Shown: piece after piece, positions 44,091-55,064 of the stretch | Numbering within the stretch: the stretch's first letter is position 1 | Layout: each line of letters starts with the position of its first letter | NCBI GenBank assembly: GCA_964017235.1 | Contig: OZ024935.1 | Location: 7,130,001 to 7,194,000 of the forward strand | DNA: 64,000 nt | Direction: 5' to 3' | From: Sabellastarte sp. h YS-2021 | Taxonomy: Eukaryota > Annelida > Polychaeta > Sabellida > Sabellidae | The notes under the pieces: generated by a model | The model's input: the letters and a program-made list of their open reading frames with translations, nothing else | Told to the model about the DNA's origin: nothing | The model's database searches: none | Translations under genes and position numbers: made by a program

Positions 44091-44534
44091 TAAGGACTTG
44101 AAAATAACTGTAACTATTAACTAATACTTATTTTAGTTACCAAAACAGAGTATGAGGAATCTTACCCAATAAAGTTCTACTTATGTGGCTTAAGTGAAAA
44201 CTTTACTTCAAAGTTTGAATTAGATCACAAAAAAATTTGATAAAGAAATTATTTTCAGGAGGTTAAGCATATTCTTACATCCAAATAAAAACAATCTAGA
44301 ATCTGTAATTTATTTTGTTGTAGACAATTTATGTCACTGTGATTCTCCTGCTGATTGGAGCAATAAATAAAGACAACTTGATGACAGCATTAATTTGTAA
44401 ACTAAAACTTGTAAAATGTATTCATTGATCCATTTATTCATCTAAGCATACCAATCAATGAGATAGCATAATTAGATAAAAATACAACCATTATATTTGT
44501 GATTAAAATTCTCAAGTAAAAGTGAAATAGTGAA
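44091..44534. other. No gene seen
   Basis: AT-rich spacer between the L1/Tx1-like remnant and the aggtcaaggtcac repeat. Confidence 0.4.
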
Positions 44535-45125
44535 AAAAACTTCTAGCAGAGCCAAGGTCACATTATAATGTTGCACACCTACAACCAGACAGTATACCTA
44601 CAGAGTAGCAACTTCCTGATACCTTGAGATTTCCAAGATTAAGCTGAGATAATATTTTAAAGGTCAAAGTTCCATACCTACAACCCCAAGCTAATAACCC
44701 TATCATGTATCAATTTTCTACACATTATGGTTTCCAAAATTTAGCTGAGACAAAATTTTAAAGGTCAGTGTCACTATGGCAGGGCCATAAGTGAAATCAT
44801 TGTCATGACATGATGTTGCATACCTGCACCCCAGCTAATTTCTCTACCAAGTATCATCTTCCTACACCTCACTGTTTCTGAGATATAGTCTGGACAAGAT
44901 TCTAAAGGATGGGGTAACTACTGCAAGGTTAAATCAAGGTCAGATCATGATGCTGCGCATTTGCATCCCCCAACCAATGTCCTTACCAAGTATTAACTTT
45001 CTAAACCTTGCAGTTTCTGAAATACAGACCAAATGAGTTTTATGTTCTCCACTTGACCACTAGCACCCACATGACCAGCAATACACCATGGATGAAAAAA
45101 GTACTGTGCTGGCTTTGGGGTAAAA
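44535..45125. repeat. Third, diverged copy of the aggtcaaggtcac element
   Basis: Diverged units of the same repeat (gccaaggtcac, taccaagtatcatcttcctac, gtttctgagatatag), with a right end reading tggctttggggtaaaa like the hairpin side of the 24.9-kb copy. A gatccagatca stretch follows. Confidence 0.65.
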
Positions 45126-46357
45126 ATATAAACAAACAAGCAATGCCTGAGAAACTCTCTTCCATGGGTGGCACAGAAAAGAGATGAAGATCATGAACTT
45201 GGATCCAGATCAATTTGGAGGAGGACCAAGCCATTGCTGAAGTCCACCTGATGTGAAAATACAACCAAAATCCAATGGATAGTTTTTGACTCATGCATCC
45301 AGATATTGGCTAAAAATTAGAAAACTATTCTGGATTCACAATCTGGATCCAGATCATCTGTAATTATAATGCAAGAGTAAAACCCATCTTGTGTGAAATA
45401 TGATCCCAAGCTGATTTATAGTTTTCAAGTTATATCTATGGACAGACAAAAATATGCAGTTAATATTCCTTCACCCTCTCCCCCCTTTGATGGGATGGGG
45501 GGTATGATGGCGAGTATGACAGTAGACATGCAGAAAATATTGAACGTCTTTAAAAACTTTTTGCAAGTGAGCATTTCTCCTGTGAGTACTTGCAATGAAT
45601 GATACTGTACATAAAGGACTGTTCACAATTTTCAATGCAGTCCTGTCAATATTCACAACCCTTGTCGTTATTGTTCCGTAACTTGTCATATATGGGAAGA
45701 GCATGTTTAAAAATGAGCCACCCTGTATAACAGTACCGCTCCTACCTATATGTATATTTTGGTTTAGCATGCGAGATGTTGACACAGGTTTTTTTAAACA
45801 CTTCAAAAAATACTACATGTTACAATGGCTGTCCGTGTTGTGTGCAACACATCATCCCTAAATATGAATTCTGACTTATAAAACCTTATGGAAACTGTGA
45901 AAAATACGAAATGCATCATGCCAGATACAAGCCTAGACAAGTTAAATATTTTACACTCGCCAGCAGCTTGTGAGGCCTACACAGAACATTGTGATCAATG
46001 TATTAAGGAGATACGATGAATGTTCTGGGTCCTTATTTAGAGACAATAGTTAAACCTTAAACATAGATATTACGTATTACTTAGATGTAAAGGGTTTTAA
46101 GGTCGCCTTAGACTTACAAATATTCATGAATACTCTTCCATAATTTCTCAAATGAAATTTAAGTAATACTTAATTAAAATCTGAGTTACAGATTGTCTAT
46201 ATATTATTAATCAATATAGCCCCTAAATTCTGAGACAAATTATCAGGGTTATAACTAATCTTTACTGCTATACTCTTCCGTAAAAATAATTCTGATTACA
46301 GCACAAAAATAGTCACGGATTTATGTTCTGAGTGAGCTTTATAAATTATAATAGTCA
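45126..46357. other. No gene seen
   Basis: Contains gatccagatca fragments (45,200-45,360) like the 288-bp family, and a segment (45,730-45,800) related to 8,660-8,720. The rest is AT-rich. Confidence 0.4.
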
Positions 46358-48874
46358 GGGGCAGATTTCACGAAAGGTCTTAGCCGGGTCTCAGGCTTAA
46401 ATTTGAGACTTTTGTCTCAAATTCTTGTAACATTTTACTTGAGCCCATGGACTCAGCCTTAATGGATCTCACAAAAGGTCTCAGTTTCAGCCAGCGTGCG
46501 AAATTCACCATGGCCCCGTGGCCAGGGCCCCCCCCTTTTTAAGTTAGGGCCACCACAACTTAACTTTCATGGGCCCCAATGGGCCACCACATTGACTACA
46601 ACATGCCTCATGTGGTAATACAATCCAGTGTGCTGTCATTTTTTTTAAAATTGGTTTTCTTTCCCCATGGCTAAGTCGTTAATTATGCATTGTTTTGCAT
46701 ATTCCAGATTGAGTTCACCCTTACTTAGCTGACACTGTTTCTCTGTTGTGTCTTTCACACACAGGCCAACATACCTCCCCCCTAACATGTTAAAGCTAGG
46801 CAGTGACTGGTGAATGAAATTTCAGGGAAGACAGCAGGGAGGTTAGATTGGGGAACTGGTTATTTTTGGAAGCTGGTTATCCTGTACTTAAATTTGTTAT
46901 TTACACTAAATGCTGTCAGTTTTTTTTCTAGTAATGATGCAACTGCTGTGTAAGAGGGAAATGTTCATTCCAAAACATAAATTTCACTTTTGTTATCTCT
47001 ATAGGTGTTATTTAAGACTAAACAAATACCACTGACTCCTGAACTTTTACATGTGCATTATATAGCCCTTGCCATGTAATAAATGTTAATTTTTATTACA
47101 TTGGCATTTCTACAATTTCTGGATACAGAGATATTTCTTATCATTTGCATCAAAACAATTTTATTTCTATTTTTCTTATTCTATTAAAGAAATCCTTTGT
47201 GTTTTGGGATAGAAAACGACCCAATCTAATCCACCCAGTGTGAACTACTGATTTTTTCCCCACATTCAGTCTCTCTCTCTCTCCCCCACAACTCCTCTTT
47301 GTGTGAGAAACAAAATCCTATGTATGTATGTAATATGTATACACTTGTACTTGAGGAGGGAAATAAAACTACAGATCAATGTTGATTTGGCATTGTTGGC
47401 TCTGGGACTGGCACAAAATTTTTCTTCATATTTCAGATGATACTGAGCTTTGTTTACAGTTCGTTATAAGGGAGTCACTTCATATGAGAATATAATCCTT
47501 AACACAACACAGAAGCAACACAACTTATGCAGAAAAACTATTCATTTACTCAAACATAATACATGCCAATATATTAAGTTCTTGTTTCATATTCCTAGGC
47601 CCTTAGTTATGGGTGAAAAGTTGTCAAAGTTGAATGAAAAAAAGGTAAATATGCCCATCTATCGTGACAAAAAAACAATACTTAACTGTTATGCATGAGG
47701 ACATAATGGAATACACATCAATCCAAAAAACAAGCAGATTAATTTGTATGATTTACTTTTTCAAGTAACAGTTTCTTTAAATTTTCAATTAGTGCAATGT
47801 TTGACAGTTAAAAAAAGTAAAAACATAAAATATATTGCTAGTTTATTTTTTTAGTTCTACAAAAAATTATCTAAAGTTAATAAAATTCTAAATCATACAA
47901 AATTTTAGTGAGACATTCTTCTTTGGAGTAGTGTGCACAAAAGTGGTGTTGGTTTTTATTTTATATATTTTTTGTGTCACGAAAGGAAGGCATTTCAAAA
48001 ATATTCATGAGTTTTCAGGGGTCCCATTTAAATGCATTTTTAATGACTTTAGCTTTCTACTTGATATTTCTTCAAAAATTAATTTACATGTTTGGTTTTA
48101 TTTTGTTGTCTTCTTTACAATACTTTATATCACTTGAGAGACTGGTCACATGGAGTTGAGCGTTTTGCTCTCTCTGAGTGCATCTTGTATAATTTGTATT
48201 CAAGCTTGAAGTTAAATAAAGAAATTTAACATAAATCACTTTTGTATCTTTTGACTTGTCACTTTTAATAAATTAAAAAGACAGTTTGTTAGAAAAAAAA
48301 TGTTAATTAGTTTTTAAAAAGTTTGGGCCATCAAGTTTTAATAGGGGCCACTGAACTTCAGAACCTTGTGGCCCTATCGGGCCACCACTACTTTGCAACG
48401 AATTTCTCACACTGGTTTCAGCTTTGGCTTAGCCACTGGCTCAAATGCTGAGACTTGTACACAGTGTGCTTAAGTTTTGTACACAAAGGCTCAAATATGG
48501 TTGCCACAAATCATTCTCCACTTCAAAACTTGAAATGGTTGAAAGAAGGTGCAAGTATATAAAACAACCTCTTAAAGCAGTCTTTGGTTGTTTTAACATG
48601 TTTACAGGGCTTCCCATTGGAAAATTGCATTTGTCAAGATATATTATGTGTCAAACAAGGAACATGTATGCCATCAGTAGAATATTTTGACCACAAAAAA
48701 AGGGTCATATGACATAATAACACTGTGATCATTTGATAAGCTTGGTCTCAACTGAGACCCCTTCTGTGAAAACCGATTGAGACAAAGACTTAGCTGAGCC
48801 AAAAGGCTCAGATTTGAGCCAGTGGCTCAGCCTGAGACTGGGCTAAGTCTGAGACCTTTCATGAAATCCATCCC
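46358..48874. mobile_element. Fold-back element, interrupted by a second element
   Basis: The left end ggggcagatttcacgaaagg and the right end, reversed, gggatggatttcatgaaagg form imperfect inverted ends. They continue into complementary, gagtctcag-rich arms. The element at 46,491-48,415 is inserted in its left arm. The inner core contains aaatatggttgccac and ccacttcaaaacttgaaatgg, also found in the other fold-back copies at 36.7, 50.5, 51.2 and 51.7 kb. Confidence 0.75.
46491..48415. mobile_element. Element with ccagcgtgcgaaattc ends and tttcag target duplication
   Basis: Left ccagcgtgcgaaattc and right gaatttctcacactgg are inverted copies with two mismatches. The direct repeat tttcag flanks both (46,485-46,490 and 48,416-48,421). 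Complementary gggcc-accac segments sit just inside each end (ggccaccacaactt; ggccctatcgggccaccac). The 1.9-kb body has no convincing coding frame. The insertion split the fold-back element around it. Confidence 0.8.
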
Positions 48875-49547
48875 AAGAGTAGACAAGTCTGCATACACAT
48901 GCATACGTCTTATGACATCCAATGTCCAATTCACAATTCTTGGCTTGCGACATTCTTGTCAACATACATCCAATTTTCTACAAACTTTACCGTTATTTTA
49001 ATTGTCATCTCATTTTGTACCACCCCAGTGCTTGAAAACTGCCATCACAAATTGGCCATCGGATGTCACAAATTGGACTTGTATACATGAAAACAACTAA
49101 ACATAGATTAAACTTGCTCCTGAACAGATAAACTTGAATTTGAACTCATAGGAGTTCATTATATAACACAAGCATTCTGGAGTAAGAGGGTCTGTTTTTG
49201 GGGGTTTGTCTGTTTCACCGAAAGTTGTATATTACCAATATACTATTACACAAAAAAATACAAAGGTTTTATGAAAATATAAACAAGAAGTTGGGAAAAA
49301 ATCTGTTAGAAATCGGACATCGGATGTCAAAAGCCAGATACATGTGTAAGTAGACTTAAGTAAGACCTTCACTTTTCCTTGCTCGTCAGTGCCAGTGTCC
49401 ATATCTGTGTCTGTAAGTTGATAGCTGCTTACCGATAGCCTGGGCCCGTATTCACAAAAGGGATCAAGATCAAGCTGAGCCAAAAATCAGCTCAAGTTTG
49501 GTATAAACAGCTATGAATTTGAGCTGATTTTTGGCTCAAGTTGAGCT

Positions 49548-50840
49548 GGGGCCGGTTTCATGAAAAGTCTCAAACTGAGCCACACTCAAGGCTGAGTCAG
49601 GGTCTCAAATCTGAGACTTTTGTCTCGGCTGAGTTTTTGGCTCAAATTGATTTCACAAAGGGTGGATCAGCTGAGACCAGTCTCAAGTTATGGTCTCAAC
49701 TTTTTAATCTCATTTCATATATTTAGTGGGCTTATTTTTAGTTTAAAAAGTTATATTTCATGATTATTATCATTTTAAATATCTTTAATACTCATAATAC
49801 AAAGAAATTATATGATAATATATTATTCTAAGTGATCCATAAGATTGAGACTCAACTGAGGTTGAGTCTGGCTTTGAGTCCACCCTTGAGGCCTGTCACT
49901 TGATAATAGCCTATAAAGCATGTCAATTCTATTGACTTTTGTTATTAGTAAATATTGAATATGTGGCTGTAATTACAAAATAAAATGAAAATAGAAGATT
50001 TCAAGATTGATCAATTTATTTTGTAACAAATTGTATCGCTTTATGTATGTGTTTTTTGGCATCAAAGCTTGGACTCGGAATTGAGACACCTCCTTGATGG
50101 GCTCAAATTTGAGCCTGTGACTGAGCCAGGGGCCGATTTCACTAAAGGACTTAAACTAAGTCCCTTTTTTGGCTAAGTCTTGGACTTAAATCTAAGACTT
50201 TGGTCTTAGCTAGAAAAATGGATTTCACAAAGGTGACTTAGCTAAGTCCAGGCTTATCATATAACCACAGTGGTTTTCTGTGTCATGTGACCTTTTGTAT
50301 CTATTCAAAATATAATATTGATGCCACATATTCTTCATTTAATGTATTTTATCTAAGGATAAGTGCTGCTTTGAAATTGAAAACCTTGTTAGCACATATA
50401 AACTTCCCAAACACTACTTTAGTGAGGTGTTCTGCATAATTATAATTTATTTACAGCCATTTCAAATTTTGAAGTGGAGAAAAGTTTATGGCGGCCATAT
50501 TTAAGTCCTCTTTACAAAATTAAAGCCCACTACCTCCCAGACTTAAAAGTTAAGTCCACTGACTTAGCAATTTCATGGACTTAGCTGCTTTGTGAAATCC
50601 GCTAAGTCTAAGACCACAGACTTAGCAGTTTTTTGACAAAATTTAAGACCAAAGTCTTAGATTTAAGCCTAAATCTGGACTTATGTCCTTTTGTGAAATC
50701 GGCCCCAGGTCACAAGTTGAGCCTGTTTGTGAAATGCATTGAGTCTGAGTCCACAGACTCAGCAAAATATTTCCAAAATTTGAGACAAAGTCTCAACTTT
50801 TGAGTCTGACTCAAGGCTTATGTCTGTTCATGAAACCAGG
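49548..50840. mobile_element. Second-level fold-back element
   Basis: It begins ggggccggtttcatgaaaag and ends ttcatgaaaccagg, inverted. The arms are rich in gagtctcag and gagccaaaaactcag. It encloses the element at 50,129-50,706. Confidence 0.7.
50129..50706. mobile_element. Innermost fold-back element, 578 bp
   Basis: It starts ggggccgatttcac and ends gtgaaatcggcccc, a perfect 14-bp inverted pair. The arms carry many copies of aagtctaagacttag-like words. The core includes cataaccacagtggtttt and ccatttcaaattttgaagtgg. Confidence 0.85.
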
Positions 50841-50860
50841 TTCCTTTTAGGTGAATACCA

Positions 50861-51426
50861 GGGGCCGGTTTCACAAAGGGTCTTAGACTTAGCTAAGTTT
50901 TTGACTAAGTCATGGACTTAAATCTAAGACTTAGGTCTCAGCTAGGTCTGTGACTTAAATGGATTTCACAAAGGGTGACTTAGCTAAGTCCAAGCTTATC
51001 ATATAACCACAGTGGTTTTCTGTGTCATGTGACATTTTATTTTTATTCAAAATATAATATTGGTGACAAATATCCTTTATTTGACCCATTTTGTCTGAGG
51101 ATAAGTGCCATTTTCATATGGAAAAACTTGTTATCATATAAAAACTTTCCAAAGCCTACATTAGGGAGGTAGTTTATATATTTATACTTTATTTACAGCC
51201 ATTTCCAGTTTTGAAGTGGAGAGAAATTTGTGGCGGCCATATTTAAGTCTTTGTTTACAAAAGTTAAGCCCACTCCCAGGTAGGCTTAATTTTGAGCACC
51301 AAAACTTAGTCAAAGCTGCTTTGTGAAATCTGCCAAGTCTAAGACCACGGACTTAGCATGATTTAAAGACAAATGTCTTGATTTTAAGTCTAAGTCCAGG
51401 CTAAGTCCTTTAGTGAAACCGACCCC
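50861..51426. mobile_element. Adjacent fold-back element of the same family
   Basis: It runs from ggggccggtttcac to gtgaaaccgacccc, inverted with one mismatch. The core is shared with the 50,129 copy, including ataaccacagtggttttctg and a tggcggccatatttaag segment. It starts directly where the outer nested element ends. Confidence 0.85.
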
Positions 51427-51849
51427 AGGCCTATGGCCGGTCTTTTACAAGGGGTCTTAGACTCAGCTGGGACTTAGGCTAAGTCAGGGACTTAAATCTG
51501 GAGCCGATTTCACAAAGGGACTTAAGCCCAGAGTAAGACTTAAATTTGAGACTTTAGTCTTGAATTTTGTCAACAGAATGGTAAGTCTGTGGTCTTAGAC
51601 TTAGTGGATTTCACAAAGTAGCTAAGTCTATGAAATTGCTATGTCAGTGGGCTTAACTTTAAGTCTGGTAGCTAGTGTGCTTAAATTTTGTAAATAAAGA
51701 GAACTTAAATATGGCCACCATAAATTTTTCTCCCCAAATTTGAAATGGCTGTAAATAAAGTATAACTACAGGAATGCTTTTGCTAACAAAAGCGAAGCGT
51801 CCCTTAAAGTTTAAAATGCTTTGTGGTTTTAATAAGCATGCTGTAAAGC

Positions 51850-52272
51850 TAAGAATGCACAAAGCTGCACCGTATGCTTTCCCAATACCTCTTAATACAT
51901 TCTGAAGCTATAAAAGCAACAATAAAGGAGATATAAGGCAAAAACTCCAAAGCAGCTATTTATGACCCCAGTTTGACCCATAAAGGGGGGTCGGGGGATA
52001 AAACTGACCGGCTATTTAGATTCTCCACATATGCTTTCCCAATACCTCTTAATACATTCTGAAGCTATAAAAGCAACAATAAAGGAGATATAAGGCAAAA
52101 ACTCAAAATCAGCTATTTATGACCCCAGTTTGGCCCATAAGGGGGGGTCAGGGGGTAAAACTGACCGGCTATTTAGACTCTCCACATATGCTTTCCCAAT
52201 ACCTCTTTATATATTCTGAAGCTATAAAAGCAACAATAAACAAATAAGCGACCTTTCAGGGACGCTTAATTA
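51850..52272 (-). repeat. 157-bp tandem repeat, about 2.4 copies, with hairpin-like ends
   Basis: actgaccggctatttagatt (52,003) and actgaccggctatttagact (52,160) are 157 bp apart; unit wording matches 360-1,035 in inverse. The outer flanks read gaagcgtcccttaaag (51,793) and acctttcagggacgcttaat (52,251), complementary to each other. The block sits inside the fold-back element at 51,500. Confidence 0.85.
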
Positions 52273-52502
52273 CATAAAACACCTCAAGAAGTCTATGGGA
52301 AGTTTATATGTGGTAACAAGGTTTTCCATTTCAAAATAGCACTTATTCTTAGATAAAACACATCAAATGAAGGATTTTTGTGACCGAGAGTATATTTTGA
52401 ATAGAAATTAAATTTCACATGACACAAAAAACCACTGTGGTTATTTGATAACCTTGGACTTTGCTGAGTCATCCTTTGTGAAATCAATTTAAGGTAAGAC
52501 TA

Positions 52503-53217
52503 CCCCGTAAACATAACAAACGTTTTTAAACGTTTATAAACCTAACTATGAACGGTTTATTTAAGGTTTAAAATGATGGGCTCCTAAACGTTCGCCTATA
52601 AATGTTTATCAACGTTTAAGCATAAACCACAATGCATGAAATTTAAGTTATAAACAAAGTAAAATTAGAAGCATAATTTGTAGTTTTAACTTAAAGAATA
52701 CATCAATTTATCCTTGTACAGTGCATTCTATGATATTATATACTTTTACATCTCTACTTTTAATTTAATGATGGCTTCAAACAACAGTACGGATACAGCA
52801 AGATACAGTTAAAGAAATATTTCTCCAGTTCCTCTCAAAATTCCTGTGCTGACATCATCCAAAATGAAAACAAGGTTAAGATATTCTTTACTCTTTGTAA
52901 AACATTTAAAAACGTTTATTAAACGTTTATATACCAAACTTATATTGCTGAAACGTTTATAAAACCATAATATTGAATATTGTTAACCTTGTTTATAAGA
53001 GACAGAAATTTGACAAGATTTTGTTCCAATGAAATAAATGAAATGTTAGAGTACTTATGCACTTCTTAACCTCTTGTATATATTTAAACTATTGTAACTG
53101 TATATATGTTCAAAGTATACCTAATTTGTGTATGAATAAATAAATAAATAAATAATTGGTTTTAAAAACGTTTATAGGTTTACTAAACGTTTATAAACGT
53201 TTGCGATGTTTACTGGG
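52503..53217. mobile_element. TA-flanked MITE rich in aaacgttt words
   Basis: The ends ccccgtaaac and gtttactggg are inverted with one mismatch, flanked by TA at 52,501-52,502 and 53,218-53,219 (Tc1/mariner-type target). Removing it restores ggtaagacta-aagtcttag of the host fold-back element. Related copies: 18,773-19,604 and about 58,265-58,776. Confidence 0.8.
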
Positions 53218-53502
53218 TAAAGTCTTAGATTTAAGTCCCTTGACTAAGTCTAAGTCCCTTTGTGAAATCGACCCAGTTTACAGTGCAGAATCTTGTCCCA
53301 AAACTGTGTCTAGACCTTGTGTAAGGTCCTTCCTTAGTGCATTATGATTCTCTGAGTGCATTTCTTCTAGCGAGAGTGTCAAATCAAGACTGTTATAAAA
53401 TGCACTCATTCATTGTCTCAAAAAAGTAGACTTGTGAGCAAGTCTGTCATTTAATTAGTACAACGTTTGAAAGACACGTGAAATAATTTCTGAAAGACAT
53501 AC

Positions 53503-53634
53503 CTTCCATTGAAGTCCATATGAAAGAATTTTGGCCAAATTAGTTTCTTTGATGTGGTGCAAAATAAACCAGCTAATTGTAATGGTATTTATTTGGAGAG
53601 ATTTATCCAAAATGTGCTGGGTATATGTGTCTAC
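53503..53634 (-). CDS. Candidate isolated exon, unrecognised protein
   Basis: 132 bp open on the minus strand between an acceptor-like ccccaaag and a good gtatgt donor, reading VDTYTQHILDKSLQINTI and ending LSYGLQWK. It is helical-looking with no known motif. It might be an upstream exon of the macrodomain gene or of another gene, but it leaves in phase 0 whereas the 40,810 exon needs phase 1, so at least one exon would be missing. Chance is possible. Confidence 0.25.
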
Positions 53635-53639
53635 CTTTG

Positions 53640-54376
53640 GGGATGTCACATATTTATTTGTATCTTACAGTTTTAATAAGACAGATAGGGGTGGGAGAAC
53701 ATAAGCTAGAAAGGCACCCTGAAAGTTTAGGTATAAAATGTAACGTAATGGACCTCCAAGACGTTTTTTAAAAGTGTTGTAATACCGTACGTTTCTAATT
53801 ACGTTGCGTTTAAGGGTGGCCAAAATGTAGCATATTAAACCTTTCAAATTGAAAGTGACATTAAAATCAATTAAATCAAATCAACTTGTGAGTTTGTCCA
53901 GGACTTTCAAATAAGCCATACTACACAAATACACGCAGTACCTATACTTACATTGACAACTTGAAGCCTTCAAAATATCAGAAACACAAAAAATAACAGA
54001 TATCAATCCACATAAGCTTCCATTTTACTCTTATTTAGTTTCCTTTAATATTGTACCACAATCTATAACATTGCAGGTATGTCCCAAATACCTTCCTTTT
54101 CCTGTTCGAAAAAATTTGTATCTATTTTTGAAACATGCAGTCACTTTCGCTTTCATTATCGCGCTGTACAAATCTCAAACAGTATCTCTCACGAGATTTG
54201 CAGAGTACTGTACTTCAGACATGCAGTACTGGAGGCTATTTATAGAAATCTTTATTTTTCCCTTGTATTATCTGCTTTCTGGACGAATTTACAGAAAATA
54301 ACTTGGATGTTGTAACTACATGCAATGTATTTTGATCATTTTTTTTCAAAAGTCACTGGTTTCAAGATCTATAGTA
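53640..54376. other. No gene seen
   Basis: AT-rich. Two overlapping open frames of about 77 codons at 54,071-54,315 lie in different frames of the same stretch and show no recognisable motif. Confidence 0.4.
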
Positions 54377-54385
54377 CTTAACTCT

Positions 54386-54529
54386 GGTTGTTTCTGAAGT
54401 TCGGAATTTCCGTTGGGCGATACGGAAAATCGCCTAAATATCGCTTAAAAATCGCCCAAATATCGCCTAACGGCGATTTTCCGTTTCCGTCACGGAATTC
54501 CGTCACTTTTCCGTGGTTTAGAAACCACC
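54386..54529. mobile_element. 144-bp hAT-like MITE with 9-bp target duplication
   Basis: The ends ggttgtttct and agaaaccacc are inverted with one mismatch. The direct repeat cttaactct flanks both sides (54,377-54,385 and 54,530-54,538); 8 bp would be the hAT norm. The arms pair as cgatacggaaaatcgcc against ggcgattttccg, with an aatatcgcc repeat between. Confidence 0.85.
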
Positions 54530-55064
54530 CTTAACTCTGTTAAATTCATGTGAGTATGTTGCATGAAATCAGCATACACAAAACTCACCGCTAATAGTTT
54601 AACTTGAAAACACAATAATATAATTAGACTTTATATTAATTATTCATTTTTGTTTCCTGTACAGAAAAAAAATGTGGGCTTTATTTCAAAAAGCTTTGAA
54701 AATTACGGAGCCCCTGATAGGACATGGTAAAATAAACGAAGTGGCTAACGAACAGGGACCCGGTCAATAGAAGACGTTACTATCGAACGGGTCACGTTTA
54801 TTCTTTGTACAGATCTGTATGTAAGCATTCTTCATCTCGTCCTTTAATTTCATTGGTTCCTTACCTAATTGGTTTGCTAAGTGGGTACTAATTGCTGAAA
54901 TCGTCAGTATGGCTACCCTAACTCTGTATGTTTCTCAATTAGCCTTTTAATTTCATTGGTGGATTATCTGAATTAACGAATACTTGCTACACAAAATGTA
55001 GTAAATTACATTCTGACATGATTACTGGGGGGGGGGGGGGGGGTGTTAAATTAGCAATTCAGAC

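Larger units (their letters stand above)
49442..50862. mobile_element. Outermost of three nested fold-back elements
   Basis: The left end gggcccgtattcacaaaagg is matched in inverse by ccttttaggtgaatacca at 50,843-50,860. The left arm contains a perfect-looking hairpin, ctgagccaaaaatcagctca against tgagctgatttttggctcaa. It encloses the element at 49,548-50,840. Confidence 0.65.
51500..53274. mobile_element. Fold-back element carrying two insertions
   Basis: Ends ggagccgatttcac and gtgaaatcgaccc are inverted with mismatches. The family core is recognisable at 51,690-51,770 and again at 52,275-52,460 (aaccactgtggttatttg). Between these lie the 157-bp repeat block (about 51,771-52,270) and the TA-flanked element (52,503-53,217). 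Outside, 51,436 ggccggtcttttacaagg may pair with about 53,310 ccttgtgtaaggtcc as another layer. Confidence 0.65.

Noticed and set aside
47450-47698. 82-codon open frame
   Set aside because: It lies inside a non-autonomous element, has lysine- and asparagine-rich AT-type composition and no recognisable feature.
49362-49405. Possible exon reading TDMDTGTDEQGKVK on the minus strand
   Set aside because: The acceptor is only fair, the donor (gtctta or a later gtatct) is weak, and the segment touches a fold-back border.
54071-54315. Two overlapping hydrophobic open frames of 76-78 codons
   Set aside because: Different frames of the same stretch with no motif, no splice support and AT-driven hydrophobic composition.
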